This document shows positions 1 to 7,778 of a DNA stretch of 11,641 bases, in pieces. Position 1 is the first letter of the stretch. Each line of letters begins with the position of its first letter. The translations under genes were made by a program, and so were the position numbers. The stretch spans positions 1-11,641 of the forward strand of contig CALGLM010000032.1 in NCBI GenBank assembly GCA_937930275.1, given 5' to 3'. The notes beneath the pieces were generated by a model. That model saw nothing but the letters and a program-made list of their open reading frames with translations, ran no database searches and had not been told where the DNA came from. The stretch comes from an uncultured Ignavibacteria bacterium. GTDB lineage: Bacteria > Bacteroidota > Ignavibacteria > Ignavibacteriales > Melioribacteraceae.

Positions 1-208
1 GCAAATATCTTATTAAACTTTTATCTTCATTAAGCTTTTTTGTACCTTTACCGTATGAAACACGTGCAGCCTGAACAATAGACTCGTCGTTTCCCATATA
101 ATCAACAACCCTAACAAAACCGTCATCTAATACTTTAAATGGTTTTCCAAGTATTTCATCTAATTCAATAGATGCTTTTTTTTCTATTTTTTCAAATTTA
201 TTTTCCAT
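1..208 (-). CDS. thyX: FAD-dependent thymidylate synthase ThyX, N-terminal part
   Basis: This is a partial gene; the first 69 codons are in the window and the rest lies beyond position 1. ThyX makes dTMP from dUMP using methylene-tetrahydrofolate and reduced FAD. The visible part carries the family's N-terminal signature: [18 protein letters not shown] at about residues 32-49, then VSYGKGTKK at about 50-58 and LIRYL at the cut. These match the ThyX segment that precedes its RHR motif, which itself is outside the window. The ATG at 206-208 is preceded by AAAGGA with a 5-nt spacer. It overlaps the end of the glycerate kinase gene by 11 bp, so the two are probably translated from one message. 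A charged, lysine-rich stretch of about 20 residues precedes the conserved part. The alternative, an unrelated flavoprotein, is unlikely because the whole signature run matches. Confidence 0.9.
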   Translation of the reverse strand, partial: MENKFEKIEKKASIELDEILGKPFKVLDDGFVRVVDYMGNDESIVQAARVSYGKGTKKLNEDKSLIRYL

Positions 209-1331
209 TACAGTCCTTTATTATTTCAGATGAAATTATTTTAGTAATTATGTTAAGCCCTTCTTTTACATTGGAAATTGATTCGGCTTGTGTTTTAAAA
301 TAATTTTGTACACAATGAATAATTAATTTGTCATTATTAATTTCTGTATTTTTACCCGAAATCACAAATATTTTTTTTACATTTTTATTTTGAGCGTAAT
401 CAATTATTACTTTTGAACCTTTATTTAGCAAACTTTGCTTATCAAAACTTCCTTCTCCGGTTATAACATAATCCGGTTCAATTTCATTTATGTTTAATAT
501 GTTCAAAATAAAATCTTTTGAAGTGATAACTTTAGCATCTAAAAAATACTGTAAGGCAAAAGCTACACCTCCGCCTGCACCGTTATATATTTGTAAATCA
601 TTAATTCTTAATAGATGTAATACATTTTCAAACCCTTTTTCAAACAACTCTATATCTTCTTTTTTTATTCCTTTTTGTTCGCCGAAACAATAATTAGCTC
701 CGTGTTTACCAAGAAGAGGATTAGTAACATCAGTAACAATATCGATAGTGAAAGTCAAGTTTGGTTTACTGTATTCAATATCGGTTGCATTTATAAATTC
801 GGAAGGTCTTAAAGGTAAAACTTTATTATGTCTTTTCATTAAAAGTCCGAATGCATACATGATGCCCAAGCCTAAATCGCTTGTTATTGTGCCTCCGATT
901 CCAATAATCACTTTATCGAAGCAATTATTTTTTTTATTCAGTAAGTTTAACTTATTTAATAATTGGCCTACAGGAGCCGAATTATAGATATATGGATTAA
1001 GTTTGCTGTTATCTGTTGATAGTCCATTACTTCCTATCATTGTAGCTATTTCAACATATACTTTTCGATTTTGAAAATCAATACCAATCGGTATTAATTG
1101 AGATCCGCAGTCTAAATATTCTACTTCAATCATTTGTATAGTTAAATTAAAGTATGTCTTACAAATATTTAAAAATCCGTCTCCGCCATCACTTATAGGT
1201 CTTTTTAAAATATCTATTTTATGTTTGAATTTAGGATTTTCATTAAAAAGGTTATTATAGATATGATCAGTTATATCTATAGAGTCAATACAACCTTTAA
1301 AACTATTTGGTGCAATTAAAACACTTATCAT
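198..1331 (-). CDS. Glycerate 2-kinase (GarK/GlxK type)
   Basis: The 377-residue protein is full length for the type-I glycerate kinase family, which phosphorylates D-glycerate with ATP (2-phosphoglycerate in most members) and feeds lower glycolysis. Family landmarks appear in order: APNSFKG at residues 7-13, SDGGDG at 47-52, a glycine loop GIGGTITSD at 144-152, [10 protein letters not shown] with FGEQKG at 199-221, [10 protein letters not shown] at 251-260 and [10 protein letters not shown] at 291-300. Some loops deviate from the usual form: GGTITSD instead of GGSATND, and NSAPVGQLL near 117-125 where a Y-G turn is common. This is a divergent but apparently intact member. The ATG overlaps the stop of the upstream HIT gene as ATGA and has no obvious Shine-Dalgarno sequence, which suggests translational coupling. 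Its 3' end overlaps thyX. No photorespiratory or glyoxylate gene sits nearby, so the source of glycerate is not revealed by context. Confidence 0.9.
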   Translation of the reverse strand: MISVLIAPNSFKGCIDSIDITDHIYNNLFNENPKFKHKIDILKRPISDGGDGFLNICKTYFNLTIQMIEVEYLDCGSQLIPIGIDFQNRKVYVEIATMIGSNGLSTDNSKLNPYIYNSAPVGQLLNKLNLLNKKNNCFDKVIIGIGGTITSDLGLGIMYAFGLLMKRHNKVLPLRPSEFINATDIEYSKPNLTFTIDIVTDVTNPLLGKHGANYCFGEQKGIKKEDIELFEKGFENVLHLLRINDLQIYNGAGGGVAFALQYFLDAKVITSKDFILNILNINEIEPDYVITGEGSFDKQSLLNKGSKVIIDYAQNKNVKKIFVISGKNTEINNDKLIIHCVQNYFKTQAESISNVKEGLNIITKIISSEIIKDCNGK

Positions 1332-1834
1332 TCAGTTGATAGTTTATTAAATGCATCAATTAAATCTCTTTTTGCTTCGAGTAAATCAACTGAAATTACT
1401 TTAATTTCTCCGATTACCGGCATAAAATTTACATCACCTATCCATCTTGGTACAATATGGTAATGTAAATGCTGATCAATTCCTGCTCCTGCAGCTTTAC
1501 CTAAATTTGCACCAATATTATAACCTTGAGGTTTCATTGTTATGTCTAATGCTTTTATACTTAATTTTGTAAGTCTCATAATTTCGGTCGATTCTTCGTC
1601 AGTTAAGTCATTTATATTATTTAAATGTCTTTTAGGAATAACCATTAAATGACCGCTATTATAAGGAAATAGATTAAGCATAATAAAACATGTTTTTCCG
1701 TTATAAATTATTTGTGAATCATCGCTTGTATAGTTATCAAAATCACAATTGCAAAATACACATCCGTTCTCTTCTTTTTTGTCCTTAAATGACTGAATGT
1801 AAAGAGTTCTCCAAGGTGAAAATAATTTATCCAT
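1328..1834 (-). CDS. HIT-family nucleotide hydrolase/phosphorylase (Ap4A-type)
   Basis: This 168-residue protein has the histidine triad QHLHYHIVPRW at residues 121-131 (H122, H124, H126). H124 is the expected nucleophile by analogy with Fhit-like proteins. The N-terminal SPWRTLYI (6-13) and the C25-x-x-C28 pair match the branch annotated as AP-4-A phosphorylase or Ap4A hydrolase, where the cysteines can join a structural zinc site. SGHLMVIPKRH (60-70) and NIGANLGKAAGAGIDQ (106-121) complete the HIT core. The likely role is breakdown of dinucleoside polyphosphates or nucleoside phosphoramidates in the cytoplasm; the exact substrate cannot be read from sequence. The ATG at 1832-1834 has only a weak purine stretch (AGAG) before it. 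It is the first gene after the 1871-1904 hairpin and heads the tightly overlapped HIT-glycerate kinase-thyX set. Confidence 0.9.
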   Translation of the reverse strand: MDKLFSPWRTLYIQSFKDKKEENGCVFCNCDFDNYTSDDSQIIYNGKTCFIMLNLFPYNSGHLMVIPKRHLNNINDLTDEESTEIMRLTKLSIKALDITMKPQGYNIGANLGKAAGAGIDQHLHYHIVPRWIGDVNFMPVIGEIKVISVDLLEAKRDLIDAFNKLSTE

Positions 1835-1870
1835 TTTTTCTCTAAAGTTTTACCCAATAATTAAGGCAAA

Positions 1871-1904
1871 CCCTCTCGACCCTAAAAATAAACGGGAGAG
1901 AGGG
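1871..1904 (-). terminator. GC-rich hairpin between the EF-G-2 and HIT genes
   Basis: CCCTCTC (1871-1877) pairs with GAGAGGG (1898-1904). After a small 2x1 internal loop, CCC (1880-1882) pairs with GGG (1894-1896) around an 11-nt AT-rich loop. An outer AATAAT/ATTATT pair (1856-1861 with 1916-1921) could extend it. It stands 31 nt after the stop of the GTPase gene on the minus strand, so a terminator or attenuator role is reasonable. The tract after the stem is only GGGTTTGCCTTAAT, a poor U-run, so termination may be partial. It could instead be a processing site or a dispersed palindromic repeat. Confidence 0.45.
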
Positions 1905-1934
1905 GCTGCAATTTTATTATTAAAGAAGAAAATT

Positions 1935-4031
1935 TTAAGCTGCTTCTTCTTCTTTAGTTTTCTTATATTCTTCAATAATCTTAGATTCAACATCTTTCGG
2001 TACGTCTTCATAATGCGAGTGAACGCTACTAAAAGTTCCTTTACCGGAAGTTAAGCTGCGTAATAAAGTGGCATATTTGTACAATTCCGAAAGCGGAACT
2101 AATGCATTTATTATTTGGAATGAACCAACTGAATCCATTCCCAATATTTTACCACGACGTGATGAAATATCACCCATTACGTCTCCCATGTACTCTTCGG
2201 GAACTTTAATAGTAACTTTTTCAATCGGCTCTAATATTACCGGTTTAGCTTCCATAAAACCTTTTTTAAATGCTTGAGAAGCTGCAATTTTAAAAGAAAC
2301 TTCATCCGAATCTACGTCATGATAAGAACCAAAATGCAACGTGGCTCTAATATCAATAACCTTGCTTCCGGTTAAAATTCCTTTTGTCATAATTTCTTTT
2401 AAACCTTTTTCTACGGCAGGAATAAATCTACCCGGTACAACACCACCAACAATTGCATCAACAAATTCAAAACCTTCACCGCGAGTTTTTGGTTCTAATT
2501 TTAACACAACATGTCCGTACTGTCCGCGTCCGCCTGATTGTTTTTTATGCTTATATTCGGCATTTTCACATACACCTTTTATAGTTTCTCTATAAGGTAT
2601 TCGCGGTTCAACTAATTCAACTTCTACTTTATATCTTTCTTTTAATAATTTTGTAGCTAAAGCTAATTGAAGTTCGCCTTGACCCGATACAATAGTTTGA
2701 CTTAATTCTGGGTCAAAATGTACTTGTAATGTTGGGTCTTCTTGATGTGCAGTATGTAAACCGCTTGATATTTTATCTTCATCCCCTTTTGCTTTTGGCT
2801 TTACGGCTGCTCTAATTACTGGTTCCGGGAAATCTATTTCAGGTAAAACTACCAATAGATTTTTTGAAGTAAGTGTATTGCCGGTTTGCGTATCTTTTAA
2901 TTTTACTACAGCACCTATATCTCCGGCATATAGTTTTGCAATATCTTTTCTTGTTTTACCGTTTGTTACAAAAATTTGTCCCATTCTTTCAGTTTTATTC
3001 TTGGACGTGTTCTCTAAATCCATACCAATATTTACGCTACCTGAATAAACTTTAAAGAATGATAATTCACCAACATGCTGTTCCGAAAGCGATTTAAAAA
3101 TAAATAAACAAGTTTCCCCTTTTGGATCACACGGTATTACAATTTCATTATCAGAGTCTTTCATTTTACCTTTTTTAGGTTCAACATCTGCCGGTGACGG
3201 GAAATATTTAACAACAAAATTTAAAAAGTTCACTAAACCAACACCTTTAGAAGCAGAGATAGTAAATACAGGTGATAAATTGCGGCTACTAATTGCTTTT
3301 TTCAAACCTTTTGTAAAATTTGCGTCATCTAACGTACCTTCTTCAAGGAATTGATTTAATAGTTCTTCGTCAGTTTCGGCAATTTTTTCAATTAATTCAT
3401 TACGTAAATCATTCGCTTTTGCTGTTAAATCTGCAGGAATTTCAGACTCGGTATATTTTTTTGTAGCTGCTTCATCGTATGTGTACATTTTCATTGTTGT
3501 TAAATCAACAACGGAATTAAAGTTCAAACCTTCTTTAACCGGAAAAGTGATTAATGTAGCATCATGTGTTAATTTTTCACGACATTTTTCAAATGTTTCT
3601 TCATACTTTGAGTGTTCGTTATCCACCTTATTTATTAAAATGGCTGATGATAATTTATTTTTTGCAACTAACTCCCAATTTGTTTCGGTACCAACTTCAA
3701 TACCTTCAGCACTTTTAACCACCGCTACTGCCGTATCAACTACGTGTAAACTTGAAATAACCTGCCCGATTAAATCGGCATAACCCGGTGTATCTACAAA
3801 ATTTACTTTTGCATTATTCCATTCAATATTTAAAGGAGTTGCTACAATAGAAAATTGTTTTTCTATTTCATTTGCTGTATAATCGGAAATGGTATTTCCT
3901 TCTTCAACTCTGCCTATTCTATTTGTTTCACCTGCAAAGTATAATAAATACTCTGATATAGAAGTTTTTCCACTTCCGCCATGACCAATAAAAGCAATAT
4001 TCCTTATTGCATCGGTTTGATATTCTTTCAA
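1935..4031 (-). CDS. EF-G-like translational GTPase, EF-G-2 (FusA2) type paralogue
   Basis: This 698-residue protein has the full EF-G domain order. The GTPase domain has P-loop GHGGSGKTS at 16-24, DTPG at 80-83 and NKVD at 134-137. Domain II is at about 305-390 and domain III at about 400-480, with SGQGELQLAL at 449-458. Domain IV has GGRGQYGHV at 500-508 and the tip loop GSYHDVDSDE at 568-577, including His571. Domain V is at about 601-675, with PEEYMGDVMGD and SSRRGKILG. It is not the canonical translocase form. The first motif is GHGGSGKTS rather than AHIDAGKTT, and switch I has no RGITI (EIEKQFSIVATP instead), as in EF-G-2/FusA2 proteins of Thermus, Thermotoga and mycobacteria. Those work poorly or conditionally in elongation, so the role here is open. 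A standard fusA is expected elsewhere. The start is TTG (4029-4031), four nt after a perfect GGAGG; no better in-frame ATG exists near it. It lies 27 nt after the DUF948-like gene. Confidence 0.9.
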   Translation of the reverse strand: MKEYQTDAIRNIAFIGHGGSGKTSISEYLLYFAGETNRIGRVEEGNTISDYTANEIEKQFSIVATPLNIEWNNAKVNFVDTPGYADLIGQVISSLHVVDTAVAVVKSAEGIEVGTETNWELVAKNKLSSAILINKVDNEHSKYEETFEKCREKLTHDATLITFPVKEGLNFNSVVDLTTMKMYTYDEAATKKYTESEIPADLTAKANDLRNELIEKIAETDEELLNQFLEEGTLDDANFTKGLKKAISSRNLSPVFTISASKGVGLVNFLNFVVKYFPSPADVEPKKGKMKDSDNEIVIPCDPKGETCLFIFKSLSEQHVGELSFFKVYSGSVNIGMDLENTSKNKTERMGQIFVTNGKTRKDIAKLYAGDIGAVVKLKDTQTGNTLTSKNLLVVLPEIDFPEPVIRAAVKPKAKGDEDKISSGLHTAHQEDPTLQVHFDPELSQTIVSGQGELQLALATKLLKERYKVEVELVEPRIPYRETIKGVCENAEYKHKKQSGGRGQYGHVVLKLEPKTRGEGFEFVDAIVGGVVPGRFIPAVEKGLKEIMTKGILTGSKVIDIRATLHFGSYHDVDSDEVSFKIAASQAFKKGFMEAKPVILEPIEKVTIKVPEEYMGDVMGDISSRRGKILGMDSVGSFQIINALVPLSELYKYATLLRSLTSGKGTFSSVHSHYEDVPKDVESKIIEEYKKTKEEEAA

Positions 4032-4035
4032 TTTT

Positions 4036-4040
4036 CCTCC
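4036..4040 (-). promoter_or_regulatory. Shine-Dalgarno GGAGG fixing the TTG start of the EF-G-2 gene
   Basis: On the minus strand the sequence reads ACGGAGGAAAATTG. The perfect GGAGG core sits four nt before the TTG, slightly close but the only strong ribosome site near the conserved N-terminus (MKEYQTDAIRNIAF, as in EF-G-2 relatives). It supports the TTG as the start and shows that this genome uses anti-Shine-Dalgarno pairing. Confidence 0.75.
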
Positions 4041-4058
4041 GTCTCTATAAATTACTAA

Positions 4059-4442
4059 TTAATTTTGTTTCAAATAACTCAAAAAAGAAGCAACACCTTT
4101 TTGTATTGCCGATAAATTTTTTAATAATTTAATTATCGGGTTAGCCGGTGCAATATTTTCTTTAAGGTTTACGATTGAAGCAAATCTTTCTTTTACCGTT
4201 TCGGTAAAATTGTCTATTTTTTTTACTCTGCGTTCAATATCATTGGAAAGACGATTGATATTTGAACTTGCTTGTTCTAAGCTTTGTAAAACAGGTAACG
4301 TTTGTTCTATTAATTTGGATATATCGTTTTGTAATTTAACAATCGATTCCACAGTTCTTTTTAGTGCAATTACAACATATACACATAAAAATGCGCCTGC
4401 TAAAATTAATAAAACTAAAGCAACATTAATAAAATAATCCAT
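4059..4442 (-). CDS. DUF948-like single-pass membrane protein
   Basis: The product is a small protein of 127 residues. Residues about 5-27 (NVALVLLILAGAFLCVYVVI and onwards) form one hydrophobic membrane helix. The remainder is polar, heptad-like and predicted helical, with SKLIEQTLPVLQSLEQASSN at about 42-61 and ERRVKKIDNFTETVKERF at about 71-88. This is the architecture of DUF948 proteins, often found next to YtxH proteins and sometimes annotated as general stress or chemotaxis-like. No catalytic motif is present and the biochemical role is unknown. It starts 5 nt after the YtxH gene stop and ends 27 nt before the EF-G-2 start, so all three are probably one transcript. DUF948 is inferred from layout and neighbour; other short coiled-coil membrane proteins look similar. 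Confidence 0.7.
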   Translation of the reverse strand: MDYFINVALVLLILAGAFLCVYVVIALKRTVESIVKLQNDISKLIEQTLPVLQSLEQASSNINRLSNDIERRVKKIDNFTETVKERFASIVNLKENIAPANPIIKLLKNLSAIQKGVASFLSYLKQN

Positions 4443-4447
4443 AATTC

Positions 4448-4864
4448 TTAAGCTTCTTGTTCAGATTTAAAAGTATCTAAACCGGCTTTTACCGCATTTT
4501 TAATTCTATCTGTCTCTTTTGCAAATTTAGTTTTGCCTTCATCAACATATTCACCGGCTTTTTCTTTTGCATTAGATAAAATCTTTTCGGCTTCGTCAGT
4601 CAGTTTTTCAACTTTTTCTTTAACTTCGGCAACCATTTCTTCAGATTTTTTCTTGCCTTCGTTAATTATTACGGTCGCTTTTTGTTTAGCATTCTCCAAA
4701 ACTTCGCCGGCTTCATCCATAAAATCTTGGGATTTTTGTTTAATATCACTACGTAATTCTTTACCGGATTTTGGTGCAAATAATAATGCTATTATAGAAC
4801 CTACTGCTGCACCTGTCAAAAATCCAATAATTAAACCTTTTCCTAATCCGTTATCTTCTGACAT
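4448..4864 (-). CDS. YtxH-like membrane-anchored coiled-coil protein
   Basis: This 138-residue protein opens with a glycine-rich hydrophobic segment, LGKGLIIGFLTGAAVGSIIA at about residues 7-26. LLFAPKSGKELRSDI follows directly, the hallmark of YtxH-domain (gas-vesicle-protein-like) proteins. The rest, about residues 45-135, is a long charged Lys/Glu/Ala-rich helix with LEA-like repeats such as KEKVEKLTDEAEKILSNAKEKAGEYVDEG spread over residues 82-110. Such proteins are usually linked to envelope or general stress, but no reaction is known. The ATG (4862-4864) follows GAGGT with a four-nt spacer, and a candidate promoter lies upstream. It is the first gene of the set with the DUF948-like protein and the EF-G-2 paralogue. 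The name gas vesicle protein should not be taken literally: no gas-vesicle gene is nearby. Confidence 0.8.
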   Translation of the reverse strand: MSEDNGLGKGLIIGFLTGAAVGSIIALLFAPKSGKELRSDIKQKSQDFMDEAGEVLENAKQKATVIINEGKKKSEEMVAEVKEKVEKLTDEAEKILSNAKEKAGEYVDEGKTKFAKETDRIKNAVKAGLDTFKSEQEA

Positions 4865-4896
4865 AGTTACCTCAACTTATTTATTAATGTTATAGC

Positions 4897-4925
4897 AAAA
4901 TAACAATACCTGAAAATAAAATCAA
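4897..4925 (-). promoter_or_regulatory. Candidate promoter before the YtxH-like gene
   Basis: On the minus strand, TTGATT (4925-4920) is followed after 17 nt by TATTTT (4902-4897), which would place the start of the message near 4890, about 25 nt before the ATG. A competing pair, TTTTCA (4916-4911) and TATAAC (4894-4889) with 16-nt spacing, overlaps it. Both are weak matches in very AT-rich DNA. No convincing terminator separates this spacer from the isocitrate dehydrogenase gene, so read-through is possible. Confidence 0.35.
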
Positions 4926-4955
4926 GTAATTAAGTTATTTTATCAAATATTTATA

Positions 4956-6206
4956 TCACATATTTTTAACAATTTCTTTACCGAAAGCAGAGCAGCTAAC
5001 TTCTGTTGCACCTTCTAATTGTCTTGCAAAATCGTATGTAACAACTTTGCTTGATATGGTCTTTTGCATTGCTTTTTCTATTAAGTCTGCAGCTTCTTTC
5101 CAACCCAAATATTCCAACATCATTACCCCGCTTAAAATAACACTTCCTGGGTTAACTTTATCCAATCCGGCATATTTTGGTGCTGTTCCGTGGGTAGCTT
5201 CAAAAACCGCATAATGATAACTTATATTAGCACCCGGTGCAATTCCTAAACCGCCTACTTGTGCTGCACACGCATCAGATAAATAATCACCGTTTAAGTT
5301 TGGAGTCGCTAAAACGTCATATTCAGATGGTCGTAACAATACTTGTTGAAAAATGCTATCTGCAATTCTATCTTTTATTAATATTTTATCTACTGGTTGT
5401 TTACCGTTATAATTTTCCCATAATTCGTCTTCGGTTATAATAAATTCTCTAAAATATTTTTTTGCTGTCTCATATCCCCAATCTCTAAAACTCCCTTCGG
5501 TAAATTTCATTATGTTCCCTTTATGAACAAGAGTAACATTTTTTCTTTTGTTTTCTATAGCAAATTCAATAGCTTTTTTAACAAGTCTTTCGGTTCCGAA
5601 TTTGCTTATTGGTTTTATTCCTATTCCGCTATCTAATCGAATTTTTTTATTAAAATTAGTATTTATAAATTCTATTAATTTTTCGGATTCTTCCGTTTCG
5701 GCTTTAAATTCTATTCCGGCATAAACATCTTCCGTATTTTCTCTAAATATTACAATACTCAAATCTTGCGGACGTTTAACGGGACTTGGCGTTCCGTCAT
5801 AATATTTAACCGGTCTAACACAAGCAAATAAGTCTAATATTTGTCTTAAAGCGACGTTCAAACTTCGGATTCCTCCACCTACCGGAGTTGTTAATGGACC
5901 TTTTATTGCAACAACAAATTCTTTAATTGCTTCAATTGTTTCGTCAGGCAACCAAACATTTTCACCGTAAACTGTTAGTGCTTTTTCGCCGGCAAAAACT
6001 TCCATCCATTCAATTTTTCTTCTTCCTCCGTATGCTTTTTCAATTGCTGCATCAAAAACATATTGAGAAGCCTTCCAAATATCCGGTCCGGTTCCGTCTC
6101 CTTCAATAAACGGAATTATAGGGTTATCCGGAATTATAAGTTTTTCCCCTTGTATTGTTATTTTTTCCCCTGAAACGGGAACGGTAATTTTACTGTATTT
6201 TGACAT
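4956..6206 (-). CDS. icd: Isocitrate dehydrogenase, NADP-dependent
   Basis: The protein is 416 residues, the same length as E. coli Icd, and catalyses oxidative decarboxylation of isocitrate to 2-oxoglutarate in the TCA cycle. The substrate site is intact: S115 in [12 protein letters not shown] (111-122), R121, R131, R155 in [12 protein letters not shown] (153-164), Y162, K230, and metal-binding D307 and D311 in NGDYLSDA (305-312). Cofactor choice can be read: HGTAPKYAG (339-347) supplies K344 and Y345, and VVTYDFARQ (388-396) supplies Y391 and R395, the residues that hold the 2'-phosphate of NADP in the E. coli enzyme. S115 corresponds to the serine phosphorylated by AceK in E. coli, but no aceK is visible. 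The ATG has AGGAGT six nt upstream, lying inside the last codons of the preceding membrane-protein gene, with only four nt between genes. The two are very likely co-transcribed although their functions are unrelated. Confidence 0.96.
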   Translation of the reverse strand: MSKYSKITVPVSGEKITIQGEKLIIPDNPIIPFIEGDGTGPDIWKASQYVFDAAIEKAYGGRRKIEWMEVFAGEKALTVYGENVWLPDETIEAIKEFVVAIKGPLTTPVGGGIRSLNVALRQILDLFACVRPVKYYDGTPSPVKRPQDLSIVIFRENTEDVYAGIEFKAETEESEKLIEFINTNFNKKIRLDSGIGIKPISKFGTERLVKKAIEFAIENKRKNVTLVHKGNIMKFTEGSFRDWGYETAKKYFREFIITEDELWENYNGKQPVDKILIKDRIADSIFQQVLLRPSEYDVLATPNLNGDYLSDACAAQVGGLGIAPGANISYHYAVFEATHGTAPKYAGLDKVNPGSVILSGVMMLEYLGWKEAADLIEKAMQKTISSKVVTYDFARQLEGATEVSCSAFGKEIVKNM

Positions 6207-6210
6207 AGTT

Positions 6211-7167
6211 TTACTCCTGTTTATCTATTGATATATCGCCATATTTTTTTTGGAAATAAAACAGATGAATAACTCCTATTGCTAATGCAAACCACAACGT
6301 AACAGTGCGTATAATAAATGTTGATGCAAGTGCTTCTTCTTTACTAAATCCGTTTATATGTAACAAATAAGTTAGGCTTCCTTCTGTTGCTCCTAATCCT
6401 CCGGGTAACATAGTTACCGACCCAATTATTGTTGAAAATGAATATACAAAAATAGGAAGAATAAATAAAATATTTTTATCAAAATTATGTAGAACAAAAT
6501 AAAATCCTAAACATTCAAAAAACCAAGCAATAAAACTTACTAATACCATATAAGTTAATGGTTTGAATTGAAGCATTTTGTATGAACTTTCATAAGCATC
6601 ATGCAATTTTTTTGCTTGCTTTTTAATAATTTTAATTTTTTGCAGAATGTCAATTAGCTTAAAAGAAATCTCTTTATTACTTATTATTAGAACCAATATT
6701 ATAAAAAATATTCCAACTATAAGTGTAGAAATTATTCCGAAATTAAAGTAAATTGCACCAATTAAAGAAAGTAAAACCAAAGATAAAAAATCTGTAACTC
6801 TTTCAATAAATACAATAGGGGCAGTTTTACTAATCGATTCGCCTGAAGTTTGTTTAAGCATATACGACTTAAGCACTTCTCCCATTTTGCCTGGAGTAAG
6901 ACTCATCGCCAAGCCACTCATAAAAATGGAAAATGAAAGTTTCATACTTGTATTTATTTTTAACAATTTAACATAGTAATGCCATTTAACAAACCTTGAA
7001 AGGTAATTTAAATAAGAAAACAATAGTAAAAGCGGTAAATAAAACCAATTAAAAGATTTTAATGTAGAAGCTAAATCATTAATGTTTGTGAAAATTGCAA
7101 AAATAAGATAAAGAAGTATTGCTAAACCAAAAACTATATATAAATTACGTTTTATTTTTTCAATCAA
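6211..7167 (-). CDS. Lysylphosphatidylglycerol synthase-type/UPF0104 multi-pass membrane protein
   Basis: This 318-residue integral membrane protein has about eight hydrophobic segments (roughly 9-29, 42-60, 75-92, 127-145, 146-163, 203-225, 233-252 and 280-305). Family motifs are [11 protein letters not shown] at 90-100, IERVTDFLS at 121-129 and [10 protein letters not shown] at 254-263. They match the membrane domain shared by MprF flippase halves, AglD and many stand-alone UPF0104 proteins. The cytosolic aminoacyl-transferase half of MprF is absent, so lysine transfer is not expected; a lipid or glycolipid flipping or carrier role is plausible but unproven. The start is TTG at 7165-7167. 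It abuts the Maf stop codon directly, with AAGGAA about nine nt upstream inside the end of Maf, and no ATG is available at the conserved N-terminus. The gene is sandwiched tightly between maf and icd in one probable operon. Confidence 0.87.
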   Translation of the reverse strand: MIEKIKRNLYIVFGLAILLYLIFAIFTNINDLASTLKSFNWFYLPLLLLFSYLNYLSRFVKWHYYVKLLKINTSMKLSFSIFMSGLAMSLTPGKMGEVLKSYMLKQTSGESISKTAPIVFIERVTDFLSLVLLSLIGAIYFNFGIISTLIVGIFFIILVLIISNKEISFKLIDILQKIKIIKKQAKKLHDAYESSYKMLQFKPLTYMVLVSFIAWFFECLGFYFVLHNFDKNILFILPIFVYSFSTIIGSVTMLPGGLGATEGSLTYLLHINGFSKEEALASTFIIRTVTLWFALAIGVIHLFYFQKKYGDISIDKQE

Positions 7168-7743
7168 TTATATAATTTCCTTCAAGCGTTTATACAATTT
7201 TTGAAGAGGTAAACCAACAACGTTATAATAACAACCATGAATTTTTTCAATAAAAACAGCACCGAAATCATCTTGTATTCCATAAGCTCCGGCTTTATCC
7301 ATAGGACTTCCGGTTTCTATGTAATCTAATATTTCTTGTTTATCTAATTTTCTAAATGTAACTTCGGTAGTTTCATAATCAAATATCGTTTTATTGTTTT
7401 TTGAATTAAAAATTGCAAATCCGGTATATACAATATGAGTGTTCCCGCTTAATTTTTTTAAGATTTTTTCGGCATCTTTTTTATCTTTAGGTTTATTAAT
7501 AATTACGCCGTCAAGTACCACAATTGTATCGGCAGTAATAACTATCCCATTCTTTACTTTTTCTTTAGCTTTATTTAATTTTAATGATGATAATCTTAAT
7601 ACTGTATCAACGGGAATTTCACCTTCTAACAGTGATTCATCCACGTCAACAGAAAAAGATTGAAATTTTAAGTTTAGTATTTTAAGAAGTTTTCGCCTAC
7701 GAGGTGATTGAGAGGCTAAATAAATCGGAAAGTCCTTAATCAT
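7168..7743 (-). CDS. maf: Maf-family nucleoside triphosphate pyrophosphatase (dTTP/UTPase type)
   Basis: The product is 191 residues, typical for Maf, which hydrolyses non-canonical or surplus nucleotides such as dTTP, UTP and modified forms to monophosphates and helps keep the nucleotide pool clean. The signature is complete: LASQSPRRRKLL at 9-20 (phosphate-binding S11-x-S-P-R-R), ITADTIVVL at 69-77 with catalytic D72, NKP at 83-85, LSGNTHIVYTG at 98-108, MDKAGAYGIQ at 148-157 and GCYYNVVGLP at 170-179. The DKAGAYGIQ and YNVVGLPL run fits the YhdE/MafA-like subgroup better than YceF. The ATG at 7741-7743 lacks a clear Shine-Dalgarno sequence, unlike several neighbours. It lies 35 nt after the FN3-like gene and its stop touches the next start, so it is an internal gene of that operon. 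Maf is often next to cell-division or lipid-carrier genes; here it sits with an envelope membrane protein. Confidence 0.93.
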   Translation of the reverse strand: MIKDFPIYLASQSPRRRKLLKILNLKFQSFSVDVDESLLEGEIPVDTVLRLSSLKLNKAKEKVKNGIVITADTIVVLDGVIINKPKDKKDAEKILKKLSGNTHIVYTGFAIFNSKNNKTIFDYETTEVTFRKLDKQEILDYIETGSPMDKAGAYGIQDDFGAVFIEKIHGCYYNVVGLPLQKLYKRLKEII

Positions 7744-7778
7744 GGTAATCGGAACTCACAAGAAAAACGGTAAATAAG

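Noticed and set aside
2341..2595. Plus-strand open frames inside the EF-G-2 gene (here and at 3481-3783)
   Set aside because: They are mirror frames of a strongly conserved gene and show no recognisable protein features or ribosome sites.
4448..4864. Gas vesicle protein
   Set aside because: YtxH-like proteins often carry that name, but there is no gvp gene nearby and the sequence is a membrane-anchored helix.
4533..4895. Serine-rich open frame on the plus strand opposite the YtxH-like gene
   Set aside because: It is the antisense image of a Lys/Glu/Ala-rich coiled coil, has no domain pattern, and overlaps a well-supported gene.
4865..4955. Terminator after icd
   Set aside because: Only a 7-bp all-AT pairing with a long loop could be found, too weak to call.
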